Origin: Acinetobacter chinensis
GTDB taxonomy: Bacteria; Pseudomonadota; Gammaproteobacteria; Pseudomonadales; Moraxellaceae
Length of the DNA stretch: 64,000 nt
Direction of reading: 5' to 3'
Assembly (NCBI RefSeq): GCF_002165375.2
Contig: NZ_CP032134.1
Span: 2,294,001-2,358,000 of the forward strand
The position numbers were made by a program, and so were the translations under genes. The notes under the pieces are model-generated. The model saw nothing but the letters and a program-made list of their open reading frames with translations. It did no database searches and was not told the origin of the DNA. Shown here in pieces: positions 40,647 through 49,333 of this stretch (within the stretch, counting starts at the first letter, position 1; each line of letters starts with the position of its first letter).

Positions 40647-43064
40647 ATGAGCACAGAGCAAAACTCTCCCGTAGAGGCAACCAGGTCCAAAGTCTATCGA
40701 TACTTCTTTATCGTCTTGACTGCACTCATTGCCCTATATCTCATCATCCAGGGTTCAAAATTATTGAGCTTAGGTGGTTCAAGTTATTACGTTATTGCTG
40801 GTGTTGCGTACATCATCATTGCGATTCTATATGCGTTAAAAAAAGCCATAGGTTTGTGGTTGTCTATCATCACATTTGTTGCAACTGTGATTTGGGCGAT
40901 TGCTGAAGTTCAAGGTCTAGACTTCTGGCAATATATTCCACGTCTGGTAATTCCAACGGTTTTATTTGTTTTAAGTTTATGGGCAAGTCACAGTCTGCCT
41001 GCATTAACCAGTAAAAAGGTGAAAGCTGCCAATCAAGTTGGATTTGTAGGTTTCGCTGCCTGTGTTATTGCACTCATTGCAGCATTTTACCCACATGGCA
41101 AAGTTTTAAATCCAGTGGATTTGGTTCAAGATCCAAACCTTGCAAAACCAAATGCTGAAAACTCAGATAACTGGGAATATTTCGGTCGTAATGGCAATGG
41201 TACCCGTTTTGCGCCTTATACTGATATTAGCCCTGAAAATGTCAAAGATTTAAAAGTTGCCTGGACTTATCACACAGGTCGTGATTTAAAAGCAGGTGTG
41301 GATGAAAATACACCAATTCAAATTGGTAGTACGCTTTATTCATGTACACCGACCAATATCATTACTGCAATTGATGGTGATAGTGGTAAAGCCATCTGGA
41401 AATATGATCCTAAGGCAAAAACAGCGGAACATATTACCTGTCGTGGTGTGGGTTATTATGATGCAAGCAAAGATGCTTCACTCACTCCTGCTGATTTAGC
41501 ATCGAATGGGATTAAAGCATGCCCACAACGTATTTTAACTTCGACTGTGGATGGTCGTTTAATTGCTTTAAATGCTAAAACAGGTGCTTTATGTCCTGAG
41601 TTTGGTGTCAATGGTCAAGTCGATGTTTTACATGACATGGGGCCAACTGAACAAAGTAAACGTTATCACCCTACTTCTACGCCTTTAATTGCAGGTCATG
41701 TGGCAATTCTTGGTGGTTGGGTACGTGATATTGTTCACGGCGAACCTTCAGGTGTCGTCCGTGCTTATGATGTGCGTACTGGTAAATTGGCTTGGGCTTG
41801 GGATGTTGGTAATCCTGAACTTTCAGGTGAACCTACAAACGGCAAAGGCTTCACACTTGAAACACCCAATATGTGGACCATTCCAACTTATGACAAAGAT
41901 CTAAATCTGGTTTATTTACCTACAGGTAATGGTCCTCCAGATTACTGGGGCGGTGACCGAAATGGGGCGAAAGAAAAATTCGGTTCAGCTGTAGTCGCTG
42001 TCAATGCAACTACGGGTAAAACTGTATGGTCTTATCAAATCGTGCATCATGACGTTTGGGACTATGATTTACCTTCACAACCCGTTTTATACGACATGAC
42101 CAATGAACAAGGTCAAAAAGTTCCAGCATTGATTCAAACCACAAAAATGGGACAAATCTTTGTTTTAGACCGTCGTACAGGACATCCTGTTTCTAAAGTG
42201 GTTGAAAAAGCAGTACCAACTTCTGGTGCAGCTGAAGGTGAAAAACTTTCTCCAACACAACCTTATTCTGTAGACATGCCACAAATTGGGAATGACACTT
42301 TACGTGAAAAAGACATGTGGGGGATTTCTACATTTGACCAGTTAAACTGCCGTATTGACTATAAAGATTCAGTCTATCAAGGTCTTTATACTCCACCAGG
42401 TGAAAAACCCTATATCGAATGGCCAAGTTTATTGGGTGGTATGAACTGGGGTGGTATTTCAATTGATGAATCGACTGGTTTAATGTTCGTCAACGATATG
42501 CGTATGCCACTTCGTATGTCTTTAGTTCGTAAAGAAGACATGGGCAAATACAAAATTTCAACTGATGAAGTGCCTGGATTTATGGGTACTGTACGACCAC
42601 AATTTGCAGGTCCTTATGCAGGTGTAAAAATTGACATCATGCAGTCTGCATTGGGTGTCCCGTGTAACCGACCACCTTTCGGTACGATGACAGCGATTGA
42701 TTTAAAATCTAAAAAAGTGGTTTGGGAAGTGCCTATGGGTACAGCTGAACAACTTGGTCCTTTAGGTGTTAAATCACACATGCCTATGCCTTTAGGTATG
42801 CCAACTTTAGGTGGTCCAACGTCAACTGCTTCTGGTTTAGTATTCTTTGCTGGTACGCAAGATTATTACTTACGCGCTCTGGACTCTAAAACTGGTAAAG
42901 AAGTCTGGAAAGCTGAGCTTCCTGTGGCTGCAGTTGCTGCACCGTTGATTTATAAATCACCGAAAACTGGTAAACAATATGTAGTGATCTCTGCGGGTGG
43001 TGCAAGCCATTCTAAAGATGTCGGTGATTACATTATTGCTTATGCTTTGCCTGATCAAAAATAA
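40647..43064 (+). CDS. gcd: Membrane-bound PQQ-dependent glucose dehydrogenase
   Basis: This 805-residue quinoprotein oxidises glucose to gluconolactone in the periplasm and passes electrons to ubiquinone. Five N-terminal membrane helices span about 20-145. The eight-bladed propeller starts at DNWEYFGRNGNGTRFAPYTD and includes GGWVRDIVHGEPSGVVRAYD, PTGNGPPDYWGGDRN, HHDVWDYDLPSQPVL and GGMNWGGISID. Length is standard. AAGG precedes the ATG. Glutamine codons are overwhelmingly CAA, unlike the CAG-rich genes of most of the window. No pqq biosynthesis genes are nearby. Confidence 0.96.
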   Translation: MSTEQNSPVEATRSKVYRYFFIVLTALIALYLIIQGSKLLSLGGSSYYVIAGVAYIIIAILYALKKAIGLWLSIITFVATVIWAIAEVQGLDFWQYIPRLVIPTVLFVLSLWASHSLPALTSKKVKAANQVGFVGFAACVIALIAAFYPHGKVLNPVDLVQDPNLAKPNAENSDNWEYFGRNGNGTRFAPYTDISPENVKDLKVAWTYHTGRDLKAGVDENTPIQIGSTLYSCTPTNIITAIDGDSGKAIWKYDPKAKTAEHITCRGVGYYDASKDASLTPADLASNGIKACPQRILTSTVDGRLIALNAKTGALCPEFGVNGQVDVLHDMGPTEQSKRYHPTSTPLIAGHVAILGGWVRDIVHGEPSGVVRAYDVRTGKLAWAWDVGNPELSGEPTNGKGFTLETPNMWTIPTYDKDLNLVYLPTGNGPPDYWGGDRNGAKEKFGSAVVAVNATTGKTVWSYQIVHHDVWDYDLPSQPVLYDMTNEQGQKVPALIQTTKMGQIFVLDRRTGHPVSKVVEKAVPTSGAAEGEKLSPTQPYSVDMPQIGNDTLREKDMWGISTFDQLNCRIDYKDSVYQGLYTPPGEKPYIEWPSLLGGMNWGGISIDESTGLMFVNDMRMPLRMSLVRKEDMGKYKISTDEVPGFMGTVRPQFAGPYAGVKIDIMQSALGVPCNRPPFGTMTAIDLKSKKVVWEVPMGTAEQLGPLGVKSHMPMPLGMPTLGGPTSTASGLVFFAGTQDYYLRALDSKTGKEVWKAELPVAAVAAPLIYKSPKTGKQYVVISAGGASHSKDVGDYIIAYALPDQK

Positions 43065-43119
43065 TCAGTGTTTAAATATGTATTATTAAAATAGTACTGA
43101 CCTAAATACCGAGAAAAAT

Positions 43120-43147
43120 ACCCGATGCTACTCATCGGGTGTTTTTT
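43120..43147 (+). terminator. Rho-independent terminator of gcd
   Basis: ACCCGATG (43120-43127) pairs with CATCGGGT (43133-43140), then GTTTTTT. Confidence 0.88.
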
Positions 43148-43260
43148 CAGGTGAAAATTTCTAAAATCATTCTGAACCTGTTTCACTGAAAATCCACACG
43201 AAAATTGATGACTGAGAACTGAATTTCAAAGCTGTATATTCAGATATCTATCAACACAAT

Positions 43261-43294
43261 AAAAAATAGCCGAGACATTCGGTTCGGCTATTTT
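43261..43294 (-). terminator. Rho-independent terminator of the small lipoprotein gene
   Basis: AAAATAGCCGA (43263-43273) pairs with TCGGCTATTTT (43284-43294). The A-run on the plus strand becomes the T-run for the minus-strand transcript. Confidence 0.88.
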
Positions 43295-43317
43295 AAACTT
43301 AATCGTGTAATTTAAAC

Positions 43318-43500
43318 TCAGTTACCACGACCTTCCTGATTCGCATGTCCGACACAACCTGCTCCGCCACCAATCACAAAACCACGTTCTGCCTTGCAGG
43401 AACCAATGACCTGACCACGTGAATCATAAGTCGTGACTGTAGAAGCACAACCAGTCACCAAAACAGCTGTAATCAGTGCAATAAATGCTGAAACTTTCAT
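43318..43500 (-). CDS. Very small lipoprotein, paralogue 1
   Basis: A 60-residue protein with a lipoprotein signal ending AVLVTGC (Cys18), then a short mature part VTTYDSRGQVIGSCKAERGF, VIGGGAGCVGHAN. Two cysteines remain in the mature chain. The start is ATG 43500 with AAGGA 7 bases ahead. The neighbour at 43537-43788 has the same motif order, so this is a tandem duplicate. Function unknown; similar tiny Acinetobacter lipoproteins are usually annotated hypothetical. Confidence 0.75.
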   Translation of the reverse strand: MKVSAFIALITAVLVTGCASTVTTYDSRGQVIGSCKAERGFVIGGGAGCVGHANQEGRGN

Positions 43501-43536
43501 AATTTTTCCTTTCAATATTGACGAGTGTCAATAACC

Positions 43537-43788
43537 CTATTGATTTAATTGAATTTGTGTATGAACTGGAGGTGTAGGCAGCAGACCTGTCTTAATATTC
43601 GCTTGTCTATAGTCAATACCGGTACTGTTTCCATGGCCAAGACACTCTGCTTTTGCCCCAATAATAAAACCCTGAGTCGCTTCACATGAACCAATGACAT
43701 TGCCTGCAACATCGTAAGTAATGACTTTGGCACTACAACCACTCAGCAAAACCAGCAGACCTAGTATAAAATAATTTTTAAAATTCAC
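43537..43788 (-). CDS. Very small lipoprotein, paralogue 2
   Basis: This 83-residue protein has a lipoprotein signal ending LVLLSGC (Cys18), followed by VITYDVAGNVIGSCEATQGF and IIGAKAECLGHGN. These match the neighbouring lipoprotein block by block (TYD...G.VIGSC.A..GF.IG...C.GH.N), and it adds a 30-residue polar tail. It starts with GTG 43788 behind AGGGG. The mature core keeps the two cysteines, so a conserved disulfide in the envelope is likely. Confidence 0.75.
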   Translation of the reverse strand: MNFKNYFILGLLVLLSGCSAKVITYDVAGNVIGSCEATQGFIIGAKAECLGHGNSTGIDYRQANIKTGLLPTPPVHTQIQLNQ

Positions 43789-43904
43789 CTTAACCCCTAT
43801 TTCAATATAATTAAATAATTCATAAAAATTATTTACTTATTTTTAATTGGCACAGATTCTATCCATTATTTTTAAACTGTAAAGTCTTATTTTTAAACAG
43901 ATGA

Positions 43905-43932
43905 TAAAAAAACCACCGTAAAGGTGGTTTTC
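43905..43932 (-). terminator. Rho-independent terminator of the CDF transporter gene
   Basis: AAAACCACC and GGTGGTTTT flank GTAAA, with the A-run on the plus strand, 15 bases after the stop at 43947. Confidence 0.85.
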
Positions 43933-43946
43933 TAAATTTATAAAAT

Positions 43947-44579
43947 TTAAGTATTTAACATAGGCTGGTTGTCTCTTCTTTCCTGCAAAGCTTTCTTAAT
44001 CACCTGATAACCGCCTGTTAATCCTAAAGTCGCCATAATCACTGCAACAATAATATCCGGTAATAAACTGCCTGTACCAAATACCCCCACCGCTGCCAGG
44101 ATCACTGCAACATTACCAATCGCATCATTACGGCTGCACAGCCACACAGACTGCATGTTGGAATCACCATCGCGGAAAGCGTACAGAACTACTGCGGCAA
44201 CCACATTGGCGATCAACGCTATAACACCGATTGCTCCCATGGTAATTGCTTCAGGTGGAATTCCCTGGATATAAGCATAGGCAGATTTACCGATGACCAC
44301 AAAACCAAACAACGCCATGGTCAAGCCTTTCAGCAATGCCACTGTCGCACGCCAGTACAAACTCGCACCAAGTACGGCAAGCGAAATACCATAGTTCACA
44401 GCATCACCAAAGAAGTCTAATGAATCCGCCCACAGTGCCGATGAATGTGCATAAGCACCACCGATCAACTCGACAAAGAACATCGCAAGGTTAATAAACA
44501 ATGCAATCCACAATGCCGTTCTGAACTTACTGTTTGGTTTTTTCGGTGCAGGTTCATGACTGCAATCACAACATGCCAT
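43947..44579 (-). CDS. Short CDF-like heavy-metal cation transporter
   Basis: A 210-residue inner-membrane protein with about six helices. The N-terminus has a possible metal-binding MACCDCSHE. Helix 2 carries the cation-diffusion-facilitator motif SSALWADSLDFFGDAVNY (Asp residues spaced by four), and a second metal-site region is SRNDAIGN. It lacks the C-terminal cytoplasmic domain of full CzcD proteins (about 300 residues), so it is a short variant. It is divergent from and probably controlled by the MerR gene at 44682, which points to Cd, Pb or Zn export. Confidence 0.8.
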   Translation of the reverse strand: MACCDCSHEPAPKKPNSKFRTALWIALFINLAMFFVELIGGAYAHSSALWADSLDFFGDAVNYGISLAVLGASLYWRATVALLKGLTMALFGFVVIGKSAYAYIQGIPPEAITMGAIGVIALIANVVAAVVLYAFRDGDSNMQSVWLCSRNDAIGNVAVILAAVGVFGTGSLLPDIIVAVIMATLGLTGGYQVIKKALQERRDNQPMLNT

Positions 44580-44618
44580 GTGCGTTCCCCTTGATTAATA
44601 ATTCATCTGTATTATGCT

Positions 44619-44649
44619 ATTTAAAACTATGGACTAACTCCAAGGTCAA
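44619..44649 (-). promoter_or_regulatory. MerR-type promoter of the CDF transporter gene
   Basis: On the minus strand TTGACC (44649-44644), a 19-base spacer and TTAAAT (44624-44619) form the overlong-spacer promoter typical of MerR regulation. The spacer holds the dyad TGGA-GTTAG-TCCA. Confidence 0.78.
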
Positions 44650-44681
44650 GCCTTGTTTGAGTATTTCTGGAGAAATTCATC

Positions 44682-45089
44682 ATGCAACAATATCTCATCA
44701 GCGATCTGGCAAAAAAGACCCAACTGAGTACCGACACCATTCGTTTTTATGAAAAAAAACAATTGATTCAACCAAGCTTTCGTGCTGAAAATAATTATAA
44801 ATATTATGATGATGAATGCCTGAAACGTTTAATTTTCATCAAACGCTGTCGTGCTTTGGACATGACCTTACATGAAATTGTGGCATTACTGGAACAGGTT
44901 CAACATCCTGAACGTGGCTGTAAAATTGTCGATCAACTCATTGAAGAACACATTCAGCATGTGGAAACACGGATTCTGGAATTGCAGAGTTTTAAAACGC
45001 AATTGGTTGCCTTGCGCCAGTCCTGCGCTTCAGACAGCACCATTGATCATTGTCAGATTGTTAAAAAGTTAGAGGCTTCGATTGAATAA
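44682..45089 (+). CDS. cadR: MerR family Cd(II)/Pb(II)-type metal sensor
   Basis: This 135-residue regulator has the MerR helix-turn-helix (ISDLAKKTQLSTDTIRFYEK), a long dimerisation helix, and three cysteines at 80 (PERGCKIVD), 115 (RQSCASD) and 124 (DHCQIV). That triad matches the Cys77/112/119 pattern of CadR and PbrR, so Cd2+ or Pb2+ sensing is likely and mercury or copper is not. It should activate the divergent CDF gene from the 19-base-spacer promoter. Zn sensing (ZntR-like) cannot be excluded. Confidence 0.85.
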   Translation: MQQYLISDLAKKTQLSTDTIRFYEKKQLIQPSFRAENNYKYYDDECLKRLIFIKRCRALDMTLHEIVALLEQVQHPERGCKIVDQLIEEHIQHVETRILELQSFKTQLVALRQSCASDSTIDHCQIVKKLEASIE

Positions 45090-45447
45090 ATCATACAACC
45101 TGAACAATACATAAATTCAATCGGTTAATCTTTCAAAAATTCAAAATTCGCTTACAGCATATCTCCTCTATCTCTCAAGGCGACCCGGATATCGCCTTTG
45201 GATGGAGGCATAAGGGATGATCCTCTCACCCAACAAAAGTTTTTTGTTTCTTTTCATCTTCGAAAAGAAAATGCTGCCTACACAAATCAATTTTTAATTT
45301 TTCAACAAATATGGAGCGGTGCTGATTTTCGATGTAAATCAGCAAATCGACTTCTGATTCACTCGCTTCGACAACTGCTCTGTCGATTCCTGACGTTCAG
45401 AATAACGATCCATTATTCGAACAATACTGAATCTATATCTGGCAATG
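45090..45447. other. Gene-free region between merR and acr3
   Basis: This 358-base stretch contains AAGGCGA/TCGCCTT (arms about 45178-45200), a possible merR terminator, and TTTCTTTTC/GAAAAGAAA near 45250. An 86-codon frame at 45198-45458 overlaps the acr3 stop, has no ribosome binding site and looks random. It may be decayed DNA. Confidence 0.4.
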
Positions 45448-46497
45448 TCATTGACTAACCACTTCTTTAAATACTTTTTTACGTAACCAAAGCGACACAC
45501 TCACCAAAGCAATCAACACAGGCACTTCAACCAAAGGACCAATCACCGTGGTAAACGCCACAGGCGAAGCCAGACCAAAAGTTGCAATCGCTACTGCAAG
45601 TGCCAGTTCAAAATTATTACCTGCTGCAGTAAATGAAATGGCAGTGGTTTTCGGATAGTCATTGCCCATCCATTTGCTCATAAAAAAGCTGATAAAAAAC
45701 ATCACAATAAAATAAATCGTCAGAGGGATGGCAATTCGCAGCACATCGAGTGGCAATGCCACCACATCGGCACCTTTTAAGCTGAACATCGCAACAATGG
45801 TAAACAGCAATGCCAGTAAACTCAGCGGACTGATTTTAGGAATAAAGCTGTTTTGATACCAGTCCGGACCCTTTTGTTTGACGAGAATCAAACGGGTTAA
45901 AAAGCCCAATAAGAATGGAATTCCCAGATAAATCAGTACTGCCTGGGTGATTGTCCAGAAACTGACATTGATCACTTGCGCTTCAACACCAAAAAATGGC
46001 GGTAAATAAGTTAAAAATAGCCATGCATAACTGCTGAAAAACAGGATCTGGAAAATACTGTTAAATGCCACCAAGGCTGCAACATATTGATTATCGCCAC
46101 AGGCAAGATTATTCCACACCAGCACCATTGCAATACAACGTGCCAAGCCGATCAAAATCAGCCCTGTCATATATTCAGGATAGTTCTGCAAAAACAGAAT
46201 CGCGAGTGCGAACATCAGACATGGTGCAATCAACCAGTTCTGTAGCAAAGACAAAACCAAGGTTCGCTTATCCTGAAAAACCTGGCTTAAATTTCGATAA
46301 TCCACTTTGGCTAAAGGTGGATACATCATCAAAATCAAACCAATGGCAATCGGTAAATTCACCGTACCCACACTCATCTGATTCAGCGTTTCTGCTGATT
46401 CAGGAAAAAACAGACCTATTGCAATACCAATCGCCATCGCAATAAAGATCCAAAGCATAAGATTCCGATCTAAAAAAGAAAGTTTCTGAAATGACAT
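45448..46497 (-). CDS. acr3: Arsenite efflux transporter, ACR3 family
   Basis: A 349-residue inner-membrane protein with about ten helices that exports arsenite. ACR3 signatures include [20 protein letters not shown], the conserved [16 protein letters not shown] (with the essential cysteine) and [19 protein letters not shown]. The start is ATG 46497; a TTG 18 bases upstream would overlap arsC. It is the last gene of arsR-arsC-acr3, 10 bases after the arsC stop. Confidence 0.93.
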   Translation of the reverse strand: MSFQKLSFLDRNLMLWIFIAMAIGIAIGLFFPESAETLNQMSVGTVNLPIAIGLILMMYPPLAKVDYRNLSQVFQDKRTLVLSLLQNWLIAPCLMFALAILFLQNYPEYMTGLILIGLARCIAMVLVWNNLACGDNQYVAALVAFNSIFQILFFSSYAWLFLTYLPPFFGVEAQVINVSFWTITQAVLIYLGIPFLLGFLTRLILVKQKGPDWYQNSFIPKISPLSLLALLFTIVAMFSLKGADVVALPLDVLRIAIPLTIYFIVMFFISFFMSKWMGNDYPKTTAISFTAAGNNFELALAVAIATFGLASPVAFTTVIGPLVEVPVLIALVSVSLWLRKKVFKEVVSQ

Positions 46498-46507
46498 AGG
46501 TGAATCT

Positions 46508-46981
46508 TCACGCAATCAAAGCAATATTTTCGAGTGCTTTGGCTAATTCCTGTGCATTCAATTGTTCAAAATTCAGTGCAAAAAAAGCATCAAAACGACG
46601 TTGGATATGCTGAACCGTTAAATGAAACGCCTGTAATTTTTCTGCTTCCGGCAAATCCATATGTGATGGATCATCCAAACCCCAATGTACTTTCAAGGCA
46701 TTACCCAAATAAAGTGGGCACGATTCATTAGCCGCTTCGCTACACACTGTCACCACAATTTCAGGCGCAAAGGCTTCACACGCCTGCATATTTTTACTGA
46801 ATAAACTCTCAGTCGGTATATTCAAACTTTGCAGGGTTTTCAAAGTCAGTGGATGTACCTGTCCTGAGGGATGACTGCCTGCGCTACATGCCTGAAAACC
46901 TGATGGTGCCTGTGCATTAAACAAAGCTTCAGACAGAATGCTGCGACAGCTGTTACCTGTACATAAAAATAAAATTTTCAT
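46508..46981 (-). CDS. arsC: Arsenate reductase, low-molecular-weight phosphatase type
   Basis: A 157-residue enzyme reducing arsenate to arsenite. The P-loop CTGNSCRS (Cys7 to Ser14) is the active site of the protein-tyrosine-phosphatase-like class, and a second cysteine pair sits in [17 protein letters not shown]. This class normally uses thioredoxin or glutaredoxin for recycling. It sits between arsR and acr3, so its product arsenite is handed to the exporter. Confidence 0.93.
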   Translation of the reverse strand: MKILFLCTGNSCRSILSEALFNAQAPSGFQACSAGSHPSGQVHPLTLKTLQSLNIPTESLFSKNMQACEAFAPEIVVTVCSEAANESCPLYLGNALKVHWGLDDPSHMDLPEAEKLQAFHLTVQHIQRRFDAFFALNFEQLNAQELAKALENIALIA

Positions 46982-46995
46982 CTTAATTCAATTAC

Positions 46996-47319
46996 CTATT
47001 CACAACAGTTTGAATTTTCAGAACATGCTTTTTCAACCAGGTTAAACCGCTGATCCTGTTCTGAGAGTCTGAGTAAAATCTCTTTACACCACGGGGCTAA
47101 ATCATCATGTAACTGATAGTAGACCCATTGCCCCTGGCGGCGATCCTGCAAAATCTGTGAAGTGCGCAGCAGTGCCAGATGACGTGAAATTTTTGGCTGA
47201 CTGAGCCCCAGAATTTCTGTTAAATCACAGACACAGTGTTCACCCTGCTTCACGATCATCAGTAAAATATCGAGCCGGGTTTGATCCGCCAGACATTTAA
47301 AAAAATCAACTTGATTCAT
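46996..47319 (-). CDS. arsR: ArsR family arsenite-responsive repressor
   Basis: A 107-residue winged-helix repressor. The metalloid-binding pair is in GEHCVCDLTEILG, as in classical ArsR, and the recognition helix is LSQPKISRHLALLR. An extra cysteine cluster (CSENSNCCE) ends the protein. It leads the operon and should repress it by binding the dyad at 47332-47351. Confidence 0.94.
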   Translation of the reverse strand: MNQVDFFKCLADQTRLDILLMIVKQGEHCVCDLTEILGLSQPKISRHLALLRTSQILQDRRQGQWVYYQLHDDLAPWCKEILLRLSEQDQRFNLVEKACSENSNCCE

Positions 47320-47331
47320 CTCTATATACGA

Positions 47332-47351
47332 ATATATGCATTTCCATATAT
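47332..47351. promoter_or_regulatory. Probable ArsR operator
   Basis: ATATATG (47332-47338), 6 bases, CATATAT (47345-47351) is a perfect dyad 13 bases upstream of the arsR start codon, overlapping where its ribosome binding site and promoter must lie. Confidence 0.65.
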
Positions 47352-47482
47352 ATTAAACTTAAAATGAGTCAACTGGCAATATTCAATGATCATTCATTTG
47401 TAATTCCGAGCTTTTTACTAGGTTGAATCTATTTTTTTTATCACTAAAATAATACCCATAAAGTTTTTATGCCTTTTACGAC

Positions 47483-48883
47483 ATGACCATTTCCCACGTT
47501 ACTGAACTTCTCTCGCCTGCCGGTTCGCTGAAGAATATGCGCTATGCATTTGCTTATGGCGCGGACGCTGTCTATGCAGGTCAGCCGCGTTACAGCTTGC
47601 GGGTTCGTAACAATGCATTTGATCATGACAATTTACAAATCGGTATTGCCGAAGCACATGCTTTCGGCAAAAAGTTTTATGTGGTCGTCAATATTCAACC
47701 GCATAACTCTAAACTTAAAAACTTTATCCGTGATCTTGAACCCGTGGTTGCGATGCAGCCCGATGCTTTGATTATGTCTGACCCTGGTCTGATCATGATG
47801 GTGCGCGAACACTTCCCTGAAGTGTCGATTCACCTGTCTGTTCAAGCCAATGCAGTCAACTGGGCAACAGTCAAGTTCTGGAAAAATATGGGGCTAACGC
47901 GTGTGATTTTATCACGTGAATTATCCCTCGAAGAGATCGAAGAAATTAAGCAGAATGTGCCTGATATGGAAATTGAAGTTTTCGTACATGGTGCACTTTG
48001 CATGGCTTATTCCGGTCGTTGCTTACTTTCAGGCTATATGAATAAACGTGATGCAAATCAAGGCGCATGCACCAATGCATGTCGCTGGGATTATAAAGTT
48101 CACGAAGCAGCAGAAGATGCATCTGGGGATGTCATTCCAGTCCGACAGCTGGAGACAGCATCAGGCTGCTGCAACAATAAAGATGCCGACGAGCAACACG
48201 CCCAAAATCAACATCAATTTGGCGAACCGGTTTTATTACAACGCAATGAAGAAGAAATGTTCACTGCTGAAGAGGACGAACATGGTACTTACTTCATGAA
48301 CTCCAAAGATTTACGTGCCGTACAGCATGTAGACCGTTTAACCCGAATGGGGGTTCATTCCTTAAAAATTGAAGGTCGCACCAAGTCCTATTTTTACTGT
48401 GCCCGTACTGCGCAGATTTATCGTAAAGCAATCGATGATGCACATGCAGGCAAAGGTTTTGACCCTGCACTGATGACGCAACTGGAAGGTCTGGCAAACC
48501 GTGGCTATACCGAAGGTTTTTTACGTCGTCACGTACACAGTGAATATCAGAATTATGAAACAGGTTCTTCACGCTTTGACCATCAACAGTTTGTTGGTGA
48601 AGTTTTAGAGCGAAATGGCGACTATATCAAAGTCGAAGTGAAAAACCGTTTTGTTGTCGGTGACTCACTGGAACTGATGACAACCTCAGGAAATATCACA
48701 TTTATTCTGTCTGAAATACTGGATAAAAAAGGTCACTCCATCACTGATGCAAAAGGTTCAGGTTATATCGTTGATATTCCAGCACCTGCAGATGTGGATA
48801 TGGTCTATGCCCTGCTCATTCGTAATTTACCAGAGTCCACTGCCGATATTCAGGCCACTTCACTGGCTTATCAGGCGGTTTAA
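47483..48883 (+). CDS. trhP: Peptidase U32 family tRNA hydroxylation protein TrhP (YegQ)
   Basis: This 466-residue protein begins TELLSPAGSLKNMRYAFAYG. It contains the U32 signature EVFVHGALCMAYSGRCLLSG and the cysteines ACTNACRWD expected to hold an Fe-S cluster. In E. coli YegQ (TrhP) makes 5-hydroxyuridine at tRNA position 34 with prephenate as a cofactor source. The insert at about 205-265 (ETASGCCNNKDADEQH) is polar and His/Cys-rich. The ferredoxin gene yfhL, linked to the same pathway, starts 15 bases downstream. Confidence 0.9.
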   Translation: MTISHVTELLSPAGSLKNMRYAFAYGADAVYAGQPRYSLRVRNNAFDHDNLQIGIAEAHAFGKKFYVVVNIQPHNSKLKNFIRDLEPVVAMQPDALIMSDPGLIMMVREHFPEVSIHLSVQANAVNWATVKFWKNMGLTRVILSRELSLEEIEEIKQNVPDMEIEVFVHGALCMAYSGRCLLSGYMNKRDANQGACTNACRWDYKVHEAAEDASGDVIPVRQLETASGCCNNKDADEQHAQNQHQFGEPVLLQRNEEEMFTAEEDEHGTYFMNSKDLRAVQHVDRLTRMGVHSLKIEGRTKSYFYCARTAQIYRKAIDDAHAGKGFDPALMTQLEGLANRGYTEGFLRRHVHSEYQNYETGSSRFDHQQFVGEVLERNGDYIKVEVKNRFVVGDSLELMTTSGNITFILSEILDKKGHSITDAKGSGYIVDIPAPADVDMVYALLIRNLPESTADIQATSLAYQAV

Positions 48884-48898
48884 AACTTCGAGGTATTT

Positions 48899-49150
48899 AT
48901 GGCTTTACTGATAACAGATCAATGCATTAACTGTGATATGTGTGTTGCAGAATGCCCCAATCAGGCAATTTTTGAAGGCGAAAAAGTCTATGAAATTGAT
49001 GCTGAACGCTGTACGGAATGTGTCGGTTTTTATGAACGACAGACCTGTGTGGATGTCTGCCCGATTGAATGTATTCTGCCAGATCCGGCACATAAAGAAA
49101 CCAGGGAAGAACTCCTGAACAGATTTTATTATCTGAATTTATTTGGTTAA
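48899..49150 (+). CDS. yfhL: YfhL family 4Fe-4S dicluster ferredoxin
   Basis: An 83-residue ferredoxin with two clusters: CINCDMCVAECP and CTECVGFYERQTCVDVCP. The longer spacing in the second site is typical of YfhL and Allochromatium-type ferredoxins. YfhL has been tied to the Fe-S-dependent RNA hydroxylation enzymes in E. coli, and here it is co-transcribed with trhP, which supports that role. Confidence 0.92.
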   Translation: MALLITDQCINCDMCVAECPNQAIFEGEKVYEIDAERCTECVGFYERQTCVDVCPIECILPDPAHKETREELLNRFYYLNLFG

Positions 49151-49214
49151 TCCACCGCAAAACATAAGTTTCCCTGTTTTACGTTAATCAGCGCATAATA
49201 ACAATAAATAAAAA

Positions 49215-49243
49215 TGGAATTAAGGTTCAGCGACTTAATTCCA
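49215..49243 (-). terminator. Terminator for the minus-strand hydrolase gene
   Basis: TGGAATTAAG (49215-49224) pairs with CTTAATTCCA (49234-49243), and the plus-strand A-rich flank gives a T-rich tail on the minus strand. Confidence 0.7.
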
Positions 49244-49265
49244 GAAAAGGAAAAAATAATAAGGG

Positions 49266-49313
49266 AGAAAAAGCCAGAGTGTAATCTGGGGAGAAAATAC
49301 TCTGGCTTTTTCT
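49266..49313. terminator. Bidirectional terminator with a 15-bp stem
   Basis: AGAAAAAGCCAGAGT (49266-49280) pairs perfectly with ACTCTGGCTTTTTCT (49299-49313) between the convergent yfhL and hydrolase genes. Confidence 0.88.
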
Positions 49314-49333
49314 GTTCCAATGATTTCAGTGCA

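Noticed and set aside
45198..45458. An 86-codon open frame on the plus strand
   Set aside because: No ribosome binding site, random-looking composition, and it runs into the end of the acr3 gene on the other strand.
43947..48883. The metal-resistance block as a mobile element
   Set aside because: No transposase, integrase, flanking repeats or target-site duplication are visible, and it is bounded by ordinary chromosomal genes.
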